A stretch of 64,000 nt of DNA from Daphnia carinata. Its lineage: Eukaryota; Arthropoda; Branchiopoda; Diplostraca; Daphniidae. Both the position numbers and the translations under genes were made by a program. The notes beneath the pieces are model-generated. The model worked only from the letters and a program-made list of their open reading frames with translations. It was not told the DNA's origin and made no database searches. Of this stretch, positions 45,981-58,704 are shown piece after piece (the stretch's first letter is position 1; each line of letters begins with the position of its first letter). The DNA is taken from the NCBI RefSeq assembly GCF_022539665.2, contig NC_081332.1:1695773-1759772 (forward strand). The letters run 5' to 3'.

Positions 45981-48900
45981 CTACATCCATTTGGGTTTGA
46001 ATTTTGAAACAGCAGAAGTAAGGGGATCCCACATTGATTTCTTCTGGGTTATCTTATTTCCACCACGTTGTTCGCTTTCATCGCGTGACGAGTCGGTGTC
46101 TTTGTCATCTGCCAACTGATTGTGGGGCAAAATCACTTTTGTTTCATCGCTCTCATCAGTATTTTCTTGCACTAACGACGGCGGGCCTGCAGCCGAGTCA
46201 CTTGATCCATCTGGATTGTGACAATATCCGTCTTTCGTGGAACTTGGCTTCTTGGACGTTTTCACTGAATTTTGGTAATAATCTTCAGGGCTGCCTGGCG
46301 GATGTTTCCGTGTGATATCGGTACCGTAAATGACGATGGCAGCAGTGTCTGTTTGGCTTGTTTCATAGCCTCTTCCGCGAGATGGACTATACGTTTGGGT
46401 GTTGGAGGATGCATTCGGCACAGTTCCAGGGTGATGGGTTCCACTCGTATACGACCGAGTGTGATAGCTGATCTCACGTCTTGAGTTAGTTGACGCAGTT
46501 ACCTGTCCACCTGATTGCATGGTGTTAAAAGCTGGACTGGATCGTGAAGGCGTTTCATCCTGGCCATTTCTTCCAGGATGGATTGATTTGGATTTCAACG
46601 TGCCACCCATGTCAGTTGTCGACGTCAGACTTTTTTGTAGGTCCGTTAATGTTTGTAATCGAATTTCGTAGCTGGGTGCTTGTTCTTCCAAGATGCGACT
46701 ACTCATCAAACTGAGGTACTCGGCTGGATTGAGGGATTTTGAACGAAGAGCTGTAGAATCCAATGAACTGGCATTGGCACCTAAGTGTTCCAATAAACTT
46801 AACACTTTGACTTTAGCCATTTCCAGATCGTCCAAACAATTTGCCATCAAGTCTTCGGTCGCTGATTTTTGATTAGAGTTCAGTTCAAATTTAGTCTTCT
46901 TATCATTTCGAGTCGTTTTTACTTTTGCCGGACGCAAAATCCAAGAAAACGGCTGAAATTGGTGGTCTGATTCGAAACATCGGCAAGACACGTCCTTACA
47001 AGCTCTCTTATACAAATTCCTGCGAACGGCAGGCATTTCACAAGTTTTCTTGCAACTTATGCAATTATAAGCCATGAGTCCACGGTCACAGTCGACCTTC
47101 ACGGCAAACATTTCTTCACTTTCCGTGACAAAATTCTGGTTAGTCTCCATGTTGTGACCGTATGTCATCAATTGCTGGCGATGCATTTCTATTTCTTCAA
47201 TTTTAACAAGAAAGCTTTCCAGCTCATGTTCAATGTCCTTAAGCGATTGGCCGAGTTGTTGACGACGCTGGATCACTTCTCGAGTGGACGTAAGGTTTTG
47301 GCCGCCCATTGCAGCCAGCATCGTGAAAAACTTGCCAAAATTTTCTTGACCCATATCCCAGAACAGTTCGTCAAAACTAAATTCATTTTCTTGTATTACA
47401 TTGGAACAATAAAGAACGGCGCTGTTGAATTTGCTGTAAGTGATTTCGTTCGATGCCAACGTCGATGGGAAATTAGCCAATTTACAGGCTTCTACGACGG
47501 GAGGATCAGCATTATCAGCAAATGTCACCAACAAGCGAAGGTTCTCCTTCATGTCTTTGCCAAAGATGGACAGCACAGATTCGATGATGTAACGTTGAGT
47601 GTACGTCAGACGACTCTCGCCCGAAGGGGCCACGAAACAAGCAGCGTGAATTTCGTCTATTGGAATTTCTTGTTGAGTCAAGAAACGGTGGATTTTGGCC
47701 GTGATTTCCTTGTCCCTTTCGATTCCTCGAGTGTCTCCATAGCCAGGAGTGTCGATGATGGTGATGGAATAAGGAACGGCCATTCCTTCTTGGTGGTGGA
47801 TGGTGTAGGCCGTCACAGAACTCGTCTGACTGTGCGCTTGATTCCGGCCGTTCCCTTCGTTACGGACGCATTTGAAACGAAACGGATCATTCCATTCGAC
47901 TCCCAAGATGTAGTTGATCATACCATTGATCAGGGTACTCTTTCCGGATCCAGTGGCACCCATTAAAATGATGATTTTGTGATTCTTTGGATCGGGCGAT
48001 TGCAAAGTGTGGCCAGGCCGGCCGATGTCGAACCATTTGATGTCGACGCTATCTGATTTTTCCGACGCATTCAGCATGTAAACATCTGGCGATCCTTTTC
48101 TTATTAGTTCGCTGTACTGAGCGTTTTGATCTACAAACATGTCAGCAATCCTTCGACCTTCACTAATGTCCGTCGTTTCATGTACTGGCCGTTTGCTATT
48201 TTGATCACCGTTAGACTCTTGTATTTCATCGTCACGTTTATCGTTTGTGTTGTGTATGACGGCATCGTTTTCGTGATCGTGTTGACTCGACGTCTTCTTC
48301 TTATCAAGTAACGCTGCTGCGACAAGATTGGCATCATCCTTTGATTCTCCGGAAGTGGAACTGCGTTCTAGATTTGTGCTGTTGCTCCCGTTCTTGGCCA
48401 GTTTGTCGGCCACTGTCGGCTTCGCGAAGGATTTCTTATCGTTTAAGGACAATTCTTCGAATTTAATAGCAAGTGAATTTTCCGGACTGGTCGCTGTTGG
48501 ATCTATGGTATCGATGTTTGTTGTGGTTGTAAGCATCTGTCCTTGTGATGGTTTTGTTCGCGCTTTCTTGGGGAACTGCGTCTCGCTTTCGTCTTCTGCG
48601 GTACCTGAATCAGATGAGGACTCAGATGGCGTGACATAATCATCATCCTGTGATGATTCATGTTGTTTGACACTTTCGGGAGGGGACCCTTCGTTTTCCA
48701 CATGGTCTTGTTGATTTGGATTGGATTCGATTGTTATTTTACAAGTAGGTATTCTAGAAGGTACATTATCAAATATGTGTATAGTGCCGTCGTCTATTTC
48801 CGAAGGAACAAGTAGTAGTAGTATGTAGTAGCTCGTGTCTCCGTGTAAATTGCTTGAATGAACCTCTTTTTCGAATGGCCCAAATTTGCTTCTAACCGAC

Positions 48901-50325
48901 TGGGATCCTTTTTGAAATGAGAAAATTGGCACGACGGGAAGCTCAGCAGGCCAGGTATGATCTCCGATTTCTTGCCGCATGTAATTCATTACAGGGTCTT
49001 CTTTGTATTCGACGTTCAGGACGAATACTTTGAAAAATTTTGTGTCTTTTTTCTTCATTTGATTTTTTATCCCATGCAAAGTTATTGTAGCCAATTCAGT
49101 GCCGCTTGTCAGCCGTGAAAACTCTTCTATTTCATGTCGCCGATTAGCCAACCATTCCATGACATCATTCAGAAACTTTGAGATGGATCTCATTTGTTTT
49201 AAAGCGCCTTCCGTATGACGTTTCCCGTACTCTTCTTTCTCGATTTTCTTGTCGATTTTCTCACGAAAATCTGCTTGGACTTGCTGGAAATCAGACATCA
49301 CTGTTCCAAGTAAAGGAAAACGATTGATACACGGATGTTTGGATATGCTTAGACTTTTTTCTTCGATAGAGGCCCATGTTGATTTATGCTTCGCCATCTC
49401 GGATTCAAAATCTTTCTTCCGATCCAACTCAATTCGAGTTTCAAATTGTTCGGGAATACGAAAGAGAAACAAATGAATAGGTTTCCAGTTTTTCGGATGA
49501 TCGCCCCCAACAGAACTGCGAATCTCTTGCAGATATTGATTGAATTCTTCGAAAGGCATTTTAACAGGTTTACCGGCATCTAAGCTGCTGAATATCGTAC
49601 AAGAAACGTTACTTAATTCGACAGGTATACCCTCACTAGTAGATTGATTAATTATTTGATCAAAATAGTTTTTGGCCGACAAATAGAGATTTCGTTGGAC
49701 GCGCTCTTTTGTTTCTCCCTCTAAGGATCTGTGAAAAGAACAGATCACTTCAGCTCCATAGACAACTCCTCCAACCAAATGTGTCGCTAGACCGCCACTC
49801 TTCAGTTTACAGTCATGCATTTGGGACTCCATGGCGTCACATTTCAGAGTTTCGGTTCGTCGTTCCACACGAAAAAATGCGGTGACTTGTGCCTCGTCAT
49901 TGTTGCCATCCTCCGGGCTGATATTGAGGTAATGGACGAACCACGGTTCGCTGGAACCCTCACGTCTTTTCTCATCGATATATCTCTGGTCATGCGAGTT
50001 GATACCCAGTATTTGATTTTTTAATTCAAAAGGCTGCTGACAGAAGAAAGAGGACGTCGTTTGCTTTTCGTATGAAATTTCAATGCGTTGCTCTGGTATT
50101 GCTATCTTACCTTGCGTACAAAAAAAAATGATTAAATGATTCGATAAGAATGGTCGTGAAGCAGAAATATGATTTAGTTAAGCACATAGCAGTAAATACA
50201 AAATATGTTTCACTTTATGAAAATGAAGAATTACTTGAAAAAATAGCGCCCGTGTAGTAGTTGTAGAAATCCCCAACCCAAACATTGCGACCCAGAGGCG
50301 ACAGTTGGAGACAGCGTTCAGCCAT
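45981..50325 (-). CDS. SNTX-like/AIG1-type GTPase, type A, pair 1
   Basis: Two exons, 50235-50325 and 45981-50110, give about 1406 residues. The N-terminus (LGRNVWVGDFYNYYTGAI) is a diverged form of the start motif of stonustoxin-like (SNTX) proteins. Further SNTX-like features are GLATHLVGGVVYGAEVICSF and SNVSCTIFSSLD, then a helical region to about 350. A long acidic/Ser-rich linker (about 430-700) leads to KGSPDVYMLNASEK and the GTPase: GATGSGKST near 747, DTPGYGDTRG, VTFADNADPP. After it come a coiled coil, a probable zinc module (CISCKKTC...CRC...H, about 1038-1077) and a disordered Ser/Thr/Pro-rich tail with polar repeats. SNTX modules occur in fish venom toxins and in many non-toxic animal proteins; AIG1/GIMAP GTPases act at membranes in immunity. 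No signal peptide, so cytosolic. It is divergent from the gene at 50970, 644 bp away. Confidence 0.85.
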
Positions 50326-50969
50326 TGTAAAATTATCGACTGCCTTAAACAGCTGGTTGCCCGCTTGAAAATAAAACGCCAACTGGACAAAAAAAAAGTC
50401 ACGTAAACGAAGCGAACGTTATTGCCATCAGTAAGTGCCCTACCCTCTCATGAAGACGCAAACATAATTCTAATCAAAAGCAAACAAAGGAAAGTAGAAC
50501 TGCGTCAAAAGCTCCTTTATCGGGAATACGTTTACCTGCACTGGCCGTTGTTTACATGAACTGCCCTTCTGTGATGTCGCAATTATCCACTGCAGGTTGA
50601 GCTCACGCTATTCTCACGAAATTCAACAGAAAAAAATGCTTTGATAATCCACAGCTGACACCGAACGAACTGAACGCAGGGAAACAAATAAGTCCGTAGT
50701 TTAAGAGCACGATAAGTTCGCTTATCAAGCTATTCAAATAAAATTCTAAAAGGACTTGGTGATATCATCGCAACGTGTATCTTTGCCGTCACAACCTTTA
50801 GCCGACATAGTCAAACCATTTGCCACGATCAGTTCCGAGAAAACGTTTGACTAAATTAGGTCTTTCTTCACCTTAAAAACAAAGTGTACGCGTTTTAGTT
50901 CTTGCCTGTTGGACGTGGAGGGACGTGAACGTGCAACTAAACCGATAAAACGAAGCAACGGTATTTAAC
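50326..50969. promoter_or_regulatory. Shared divergent promoter region, pair 1
   Basis: The 644 bp between the two start codons must hold the promoters of both genes. Visible is a palindromic GATAAGTTCGCTTATC (50711-50726), two inverted GATA-factor-type sites. No TATA box is evident. Leader introns could occupy part of it. Confidence 0.5.
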
Positions 50970-53900
50970 ATGTCCCAAGATTTAGATGTTATCAAAATAT
51001 TCGCATTAGGCCGTCCTTTTGCCGTAGGAACGCTTTACAATTACATTGAAGATACAATCATACCAAGTAAGAAAATACATTTGTATTCAATAATACGCAC
51101 TAACATGTTCGGTCCATTCAGATCTTCGAATATGGGATCCAAACATCGTGTCCCGTTCAGAAGTTGTCGATGGAACTATGAAATCGACTGCCAAAGTTAA
51201 CTTAAAAGTACCCGAGCAAACAGACAATGAAGATGGCAATGTTGATGAAGAAGGACAGACGACGTTGCTCACCGAGTTGGGTATGGACGATCACACGGCC
51301 ATGAGTGTGACAGCCGGACTGTTGCGTCCATCTCTCAAAGGAGCTTGGCAATATGCGGCCGACTGGATCGAACAAACAGAAGAATTATTAAATCACGAAG
51401 TTCAAGTGGCAGTTCATTGCCGTTCTACCATCAAGAAAGCCTCTGTCACTCCGAATTTGGAAATCATTTGTTTTCCTCGGAAATTAATCGACAGTCAGGC
51501 AACTCATGTCGTTATAGCCATCACGTACGGCCGAGAAGCGTTTTGCATATTTCCACAGGAACAAGCCGAAAGTCAGAGAAACAAGCAAAATGGCTACGAA
51601 ACGATCATGGAAACGACGAGGAATTACGCTCATTTCTTTCAAAACCGGCTAATGAACGATTACGAATCATTAGAGCCGGCTGGCGATGAAGAAGGTGACA
51701 CAGAAGACGGACGTAGCCGGCCTATTCCAAAGGATTACCAATGCCTTGTTTACAGCGATGTCATGGCAGTCAGAGGTGGCAAAAGCTGGACATTGAAGCC
51801 TGTCGCAGAGCAATACGAAGCCTGCAGAAAGATATTGAAAACGGCCATCGTGAAAGACGCCGGACGAAAATCTGAATCCTCTGAAAAAGCCATTCCGCTG
51901 AAAGTGTGGCTGTATCCTTTGCATAAATTGATGTCTGATGATTTGGGAAAGATACCGACACGTTTTCTAGATGTCCCACGGAGTTTGATGTCTCGTTGCC
52001 ATCTGGCGTTAGGCCGTTTCCGTCGAATTCAATCGAAAGTAAAGATGTTAATTCAACAGCTGGACAGATTGGCTGATCTCCGATGCATCCCGTTGGGCAC
52101 AAGCAATAGAATTCATGAATTTAAAGAGTTGACCATCACGTTTGTCTCCGTTTTTATCGAGGTGTTGGGAGTTTGGACGCGCAGCTTCCGCCGTGGAACA
52201 GCTCAAGAAGAACAATTGGCTGAGGTGCTAGATGCATTACAAACTCAATCGCCATTCGATACTAAGAAGCTGAATCATTGGCTCAATCATCAAGACAAAG
52301 AAATCACAACTTTAGAACGGCTGGCTCGCTTGCCCAGCGTACTGTTTACCCCCGATGTGGAACGCGTGAAAGAAGAGCTCACAACTGGGGATGACGGGTC
52401 GTTCGCTGTTGTTCTTCATTTGCCCAATCTGATAGAACGTTTGAACGGTTTGATTGATGAGATGCGTCGTCTTATTGACGTTTTCAAGGAAACATCATTG
52501 TTTAGCTCGATGAGTTGGCCAAACGGTAGCCAAACAACGCAATTGGCTTCATTAACTCATCGTGAAATGTTTGCTGCTGGCCAAGAGTTTTCCGACTGGG
52601 TGAGGGACAACAACCGCGATACCGTTGATGTCCGCTACATCATCTTTTACGATGAACACCTCGATGAAGGCGGTGGGCAAGCCTTGCCCTTAACGCTATT
52701 GTACCAGTGCGGCAAGGCTCCCACTCTGTTAACGAACTTCACCATCCCAAAGGCTCCTGAAGAAGTGACTGTCGTAAAGAATCGTCGTGGCGTCATTGTG
52801 TTGCGTTGGCCGGCAGGGGACCCGATTGAAGTACGCCACTATCTAGTCCAGTATCGTAAAATGGATAGCCAGAAAGATCACTGGGAGACTGTTCAGATTA
52901 ATTCAAACGAAATCGAATTTCGTTACCTTCAATCAAGTGAGACTTACCTGTTCAGAGTGGCGGTACATATGCGCGGAGGGAGGAGCCAATTTAGCCCTGG
53001 CAGCTGCGAAGTGACAATAGATCCAGTTCGTCCACCTCCAACTGGATTACAAACTCACGAAGTGACCGATACGAGCATATCTTTATCATGGTATCATCAA
53101 TCTTATATGGATAACGAAGATACCGATGATCGTGGAAATAAAGACTTCAATATTAGCTCTTTCTCTGTTGAATGTTGGAAGGACGATAGTCGTCACGAAG
53201 CGACGTTAATCCAACGATCTACGACGCAAATGAGCATCGTATTGGAGCCGCTAGATCCAGACACGGATTATCACGTTCAAGTTAGGGTTGAATGCAAAGA
53301 CGCCAGTGGCTCCACACTCTACAGTCCGGCATCAGAGACGTTGAAAACTAAGACACTGCGAGAAGCAGAGCGGGCAGCGCACATCGTTCGCCGTACCAGC
53401 AAAAAATCTTCTGTTCCGCATGAAATTGACATTTACGAGTTGCCATTGGATGAAAGTAGCAACGCACAAATTCAGGGAGTCGGCCATTACGTTTTTGGTA
53501 AGCCGAGTTATCTGGCATTGGCAAGTGAACATCGTCAGAGAACTATCTTGTTATTGGGCGCCACCGGTTCCGGCAAGACGACGCTAATCAACGCCATGGT
53601 CAATTACATTCTGGGCGTCCAATGGGAAGACGATTTCCGTTTCAAATTGATCGACGAACCAACCAACAAATCGCAGGCGCACAGTCAGACGGACTCGGTG
53701 ACCACCTATGATTTTTACGAGATGAAAGGCTCTCGTTTGGGTTACTCGCTGACGGTCGTCGATACGCCGGGATTTGGCGACACCAAAGGCCTGGAGAGGG
53801 ACAAGAAAATTATGCAACAAATTCAAGAGTATTTCAAATGTCAGCACGGGATTCAGCAGTTAGAGGCCGTTTGTTTCGTCGTCCAGTCTTCACTCGCCAG

Positions 53901-55002
53901 ACTGACGCCTACCCAGCAATATATCTTTGACCAGATTTTATCCATCTTCGGTGAAAACATTAAAAATAACATCCGGCTGATGGTGACATTTGCTGACAAT
54001 GATTTGCCGCCCGTCCTCGACGCTGTCAAGCAGGCCCGTATTCCCTTACCCAAAGATCCAACCACCGGGCAGATCCTCCATAACAAATTTAACAGCTCCA
54101 TTTTTTTCGCCTCTAATCAGAACGAAATTCAGGCAAACGAATTCAACCGGAATTACTTCGAGATGGCTGTCCAAGGTTTCGACAAATTCTTTGACGATTT
54201 AAGTCGCATAGAGGCCAAGTCACTGACACTAACTCGCGAAGTACTTGATGAACGAAAGCGCTTAGAAGCTTTCGTCAACGGCCTTCAACTCCGCACCGAA
54301 ATCAAATTGGCACGAATCGACGAGTTTGAGAAAATGAAGAAAATGCTGGCAGAGAATCAACAACAAATGGATGAAAACAAGAATTTTGATTTCGAAGTAG
54401 AATTTCTCGTTCCAAAGTCGACTGACATCAGCGGGACGGGCCGGTTTACCACCAACTGCCAAAAATGTACCACAACGTGCCATTTTCCTTGCTCGAAAGC
54501 CAGCGACAGCGATAAACATCGTTGCTCCGTCATGGACTCAAATGGAATCTGCAAAATTTGTAAATGCCCGTGGAATGTCCATTTTAATCAAAAGTACAGG
54601 TACGAAATGGTGATGGAGAAAGTGAAGCGGTCATCGGACGCCATCCGGAAGCAATATCAAGGGGCCCAGGCCGAAGCACTGACTAATAAACAACTCTTAG
54701 CCAAAGTTCAGGCAGAGATTGATCAATATGAAAAGCAGCTGTTGGAATTGGTACAGGTTACTTCTCCTTGTATACAGAGATTGAACGAGATCGCTCTGAA
54801 GCCTCACACGTTCTCCACACCAGCTTATATTGATCTGATGATTGAAACCGAGAAACAAGGAAATCGCCCTGGATACCAACAGAGGATCACAACGCTGCAA
54901 AAACTTCGTCAAGTAGCCGAGATGACGACACAGCTCGTGAACGACCATCAGAGTCCGAAAACTCTGCCTTCGGGCCTCAGCGTTGTTCGTCAAAAGTTTT
55001 AG
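50970..55002 (+). CDS. SNTX-like/FN3/AIG1-type GTPase, type B, pair 1
   Basis: Exons 50970-51066 and 51122-55002 give about 1325 residues, split by a 55-bp phase-1 intron. The N-terminus (FALGRPFAVGTLYNYIED, then LRIWDP) is the diagnostic SNTX-family start. Other SNTX features are THVVIAITYGREAFCIFP near 125, IPLKVWLYPLHKL near 260 and a helical domain to about 470. Two fibronectin type III-like domains follow (about 574-660, with VLRWPAGDPIEVRHYLVQY; about 668-760, with ISLSWY...YHVQVRVEC). The GTPase starts with GATGSGKTT near 845 and has DTPGFGDTKG and VTFADNDLPP. A coiled coil leads to a Cys/His module near 1144-1190 (CQKCTTTCHFPC...CKICKCPWNVH), closer to the version in vertebrate relatives than that of type A. 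No signal peptide, so probably cytosolic. Function is inferred only. Confidence 0.88.
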
Positions 55003-55257
55003 GCGTTAATAATATGACTAAAAGTTACGAACAACCAGTGCGATGCTACAGGATTTTGGTACTGTTTGATTCAACGCTTGTTTAAGTTCAACACTAAGAA
55101 AATGATTTTTCATTCCCCAAATACATAACCTTGTACGTTTCACTTCCCTCTTCAAATATACATATGATATCGAGCTCTCGTTATCGTATTGTTTATTCAA
55201 ATTTATGCCAGGTTTGGTTATCAACGACGTTCGGAATCCTTTCATTGCCCCTTATTT
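55003..55257. other. Convergent 3' space
   Basis: A gap of 255 bp between the stop codons of the type-B GTPase gene (plus) and the RUS1-like gene (minus). It holds both 3' ends and nothing else visible. Confidence 0.6.
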
Positions 55258-56937
55258 TTACATGTCGTTTGACCACGAAGCTCGCCATTCGCCAGTGGCT
55301 AGAAGCGAACGGTTGAGAATCCATCCTGCTCCAATAAAGAATGTCATACAAAAATCTATGCATATTTTCACACGCACACATCAGAGAAAAATGTCTATGA
55401 ATAATTAGATTCCCTTACCCTGATTCACAAGCCCATCTCGTAGTTCTCCCCAGCAGTTCTCTTTCACCATCTTAAGAAGCGCACTGGAGATGTCACCTTC
55501 GACTACCGGCTTCATACCGCTAACCTATAACGAAAGAAAAACCATAATCTAAACTTATGTTCAAGGTTTCCTTCACAACTGATTTGACTGACCGCGTATC
55601 CGGATGCAAGCATGGCAGCCAGAACGGCGTGTGAATAAGATTCCAACATCTCTTCTGATGTACAGTCTTGTCGATAAATTATGTAGATAGTTTTACTAAC
55701 AGAATCAGGAATCAAGGCAAAGTTTCGGTCAGAATAAACAGCTAACTGATTTTCCAAGTCCTTCTTGGAGGCAATGGCTTTGATTGAACATCCAAGTTCT
55801 ATCCGGTAGCCGCAGACGTCTTTCTCTGGGTGAAAGAACAGGAGGAATCATAACAGCTGGTTGATATTGAATTACGCCATTAAGTTTACCAGTTGGAATG
55901 AGACCCATGACGACGGATTCAAGTCGGTTGATGACTTTCACTGAAGGCACGTCTTTAGACGAAGCGAATTGCTTCAAAATGAGCATGTATCTAGTTCTGT
56001 TAAGCGTTTCCATGCTGACGGCTTTCACCGCTTTCAGGTTGGCGAAGACGTGCAGCAACGTAAACAAAAAAAAAGAAAACCACGTCATCCTATACAGACA
56101 GAGAAATAAAAAGGCATACAAGTTGAATAAGAAAAAACACAGGCGAGCAATAGATATAGACGAACTTTGTAGACCCGTCCAAGAAAGGTAAGAGCCAGAG
56201 GCTGGTGATTAGGGCAGCGAGGTTGACCAAGGTTTCCTGACTTCCATCTTTGGCTGATACGTCGGCCAGATTCCCTTGTCTAGCCTATGTAATAAAGAGG
56301 AAACAGATCCCCTCATTTCCTTACAATTATTCGATGAAGTGTACTATTCAATACCTGATGTTGGGTTAATGCTGCTCGAGTTGCTCCGCCTGCTACTCCG
56401 ACGATTGATTTAGCCACACCAGAAACGCAAAGGATACCAGTCATAGCCCCATTAGATCCGCCTACTGCTGCTACAGCGTAGGGGGCACATAATTCAAGGC
56501 TTAGAACCCAGTCATTGAGAAGGTCAGCAAAAAATCTCCATTTTTTGCTGTCAGCATCTAGATTTGTACTAAAAACCATTTTATGAAGATGCATTGCATT
56601 ATCGAAAACTGTTGTGAGCACTAACCCATTGCACCAGGCAAATAATATTCTGCCAACCATTCCAGTACCATCTTTTATCAACCACATTAGGGTAGCAGCC
56701 AGAGGAGTGGATGTGCTACTGCCCACTCCCACTCCCTCTACTATAGCTCTCGTAGACAAAGATCCTGACAAACTACTTGCGAATGCCTAAGTGTAATCTT
56801 TAATTGTAATACACAGTAGTCAGACAAAAATGTATCACATAAATTCACAAGGCATCTCAAATTTCCAATAATCACAAGACATTCCACATGTACCTGAACT
56901 GTGTCCCAGATTTGGTATTCCAGATAATCATCACTGA
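55258..56937 (-). CDS. RUS1/RUSF1 (DUF647) protein, N-terminal exons missing
   Basis: Eight exons join in phase: 56894-56937, 56626-56786, 56355-56568, 56175-56284, 55890-56089, 55593-55825, 55419-55524 and 55258-55325, about 380 residues. The family (root UV-B sensitive / RUSF1) consists of membrane proteins of poorly known role. Seen: DDYLEYQIWDTVQAFASSLS, STPLAATLMWLIKDGTGMVG, KKWRFFADLLND, VAGGATRAALTQHQ, DVSAKDGSQETLVNL, MTWFSFFLFTLLHVFANLKA and the final GWILNRSLLATGEW. The C-terminus is complete. The usual N-terminal 60-100 residues, ending in a GFPxSV-type motif, are absent. Fifteen bases before the first acceptor the sequence becomes the copy-2 promoter segment, so the gene was cut there. 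No in-frame ATG precedes the conserved part. It is either a truncated chimeric gene or a decaying copy. Confidence 0.82.
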
Positions 56938-56954
56938 CTGAAGAATATTAATGT

Positions 56955-57689
56955 GACGGGAAAATCCATTAGAGCAACTTTCACGAGCTGAGCGATTCAC
57001 GAACTGAGATTAGATTTGACTTACCAATGATTTTCACGGATTGTTAAGTGGCCAACTGCGTATACAAATGCGCACAGAACATAACTAAAGGACTTTCGAT
57101 TTTCAACTGAAAAAGACTGACATGTCTGGACTTGTATTTATAGGGCGGGATTCAGGAAACGTTCCGGATAGTGGCACAACCCTCGCAGTAAGATCAAATG
57201 AGCACGTGAAAGGGAGACCCAACCTTGTCCAGCATCAATACGTATCCGAAAATAAAATAAAAAATGAAAAGAAACGTGTCAAAGTGAATGTGAATGCTGG
57301 TTACTTTTCTCTGGAAAACAAAACGATAGAGAACCTCAAGTTTTTCGCCTTGGACTGCACAAGTTGTGCAATAACCTACAGGCAAAGGTCCCTGGGTTCT
57401 CAATGTACAGCATATTCACCTTAAATTGACCATTTTTTTTTAAAAACATCATCATCTCAATTATTGGCACTACCATTTAAAGCAGCAAATCCGGGCCCTG
57501 CTTAAGAAATCCAGAACATTTGCGTACCGACAGGTGTGGCAAACTCAGGTGTCCCTATGTTTTCCATCGTCGTGTATTGCTGCAATGTGCGCAAAAAACA
57601 ATTGGGGTGTTAAGAAAAGAGACAAAAGAAACGTTTTTATTTGAACGTGAATATTGCGATGATAATCATCAAATGCTGACTGCAGGCAC
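56955..57689. repeat. Duplicated promoter/leader segment, copy 2
   Basis: Direct copy (735 bp) of 43555-44299. Its near end lies 18 bp from the first RUS1-like exon. The minus-strand TATAAATA (57135-57142) and the leader donor GTAAGT (at 57024) are conserved, so transcription from it could splice straight into the RUS1-like exons. The only ATG in the leader opens a short frame that stops before the donor. Confidence 0.85.
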
Positions 57690-58704
57690 ACTGCAAAAGT
57701 TGGTTTTCATTTCCATCTGAAATAGATTTCTTGCCCAATCTTAATAAAACAACCAAATTTATTTTCTCGGCCATTGCCAATCAGGAAATGAACTTGTGCT
57801 GTCAGCTTATCAATTAATCGAAATAGATTTGGCCACAGTCTGTCGTCATTAAATGCAAGCCTAACACGCCTATTTGTATTTCCGATGACGTAACTATTTT
57901 CGTTGTAATAACAATGAAAATATATATCGAAAGCCAATTTGCATTAGAGAAGGTTGGGATGACAAAAATCAAGAAACAAAAAGCTTCTTTCTTTTTCGAG
58001 CTATACAGAGGAAGGGGAAGAAAATTATTTTCATCGATTCTATGCAGAAAAAGAAAAACCGCCTTTTTGTTCAGTTCTTTTTTTCCGTGCCCTTCCCCTA
58101 CATTCCTGAGTGTGTGGACCAAATTATGCAAAGTCACAAGAAAACGGCAGTAAGGGATGGGCGATCATTTTTTTTAAGGATAGGGGGAAAGGTACAGTGA
58201 AAAAGAAAAGGGTACCTTTCTTCATTGCAATATGCTAATCAGCACCCGAGGCAAACTTAAGACGAATGATATCAAATGTTCAAAGATAAGCATTTCGCAT
58301 GTATTACCATGTTGATTTTTCGATTTCTGTCTACAGCGTATTGAAGGTACGATACTAGTAAACAGGGTAATGTAATTAAAAATTAGAACGTTACCTTTTG
58401 ACACTTGGCAAAGTTGGCATGAAATTTAAAATTATAAGTCATTTCTTTTAAAACTCAAAGAGTTCCCAGAAATTAATCGCAGCAAGTCGGTTTAATCGAT
58501 TTTTGTTTACTGATTTAAAATGAAGAATTCCTTTGACAAAGCGCACCCCACCAATGTCTTGATTTTTTGTTTGTCTTCGGAAAAATGTCTTTTGTTGGGA
58601 TAAAGAAATGGTTAGAACTGTAACTTAAATTTGATATACACGCAAAACATAAGCTTAAACCTTCCACGATTCGCTTTTTTTCTCTCTGTTGTGCTAATCA
58701 GTTG
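57690..58704. other. Intergenic, no gene recognised
   Basis: I searched this stretch for the missing RUS1 N-terminal exons on the minus strand and did not find them. It also holds the 3' region of the second type-A GTPase gene. Confidence 0.55.

Noticed and set aside
47154-47966. 270-codon plus-strand ORF and similar ORFs at 59539-60366 and 41040-42029
   Set aside because: These are antisense shadows of the conserved GTPase domains.
57690-58704. Missing RUS1 N-terminal exons
   Set aside because: No minus-strand exon with the expected motif or phase was found here.
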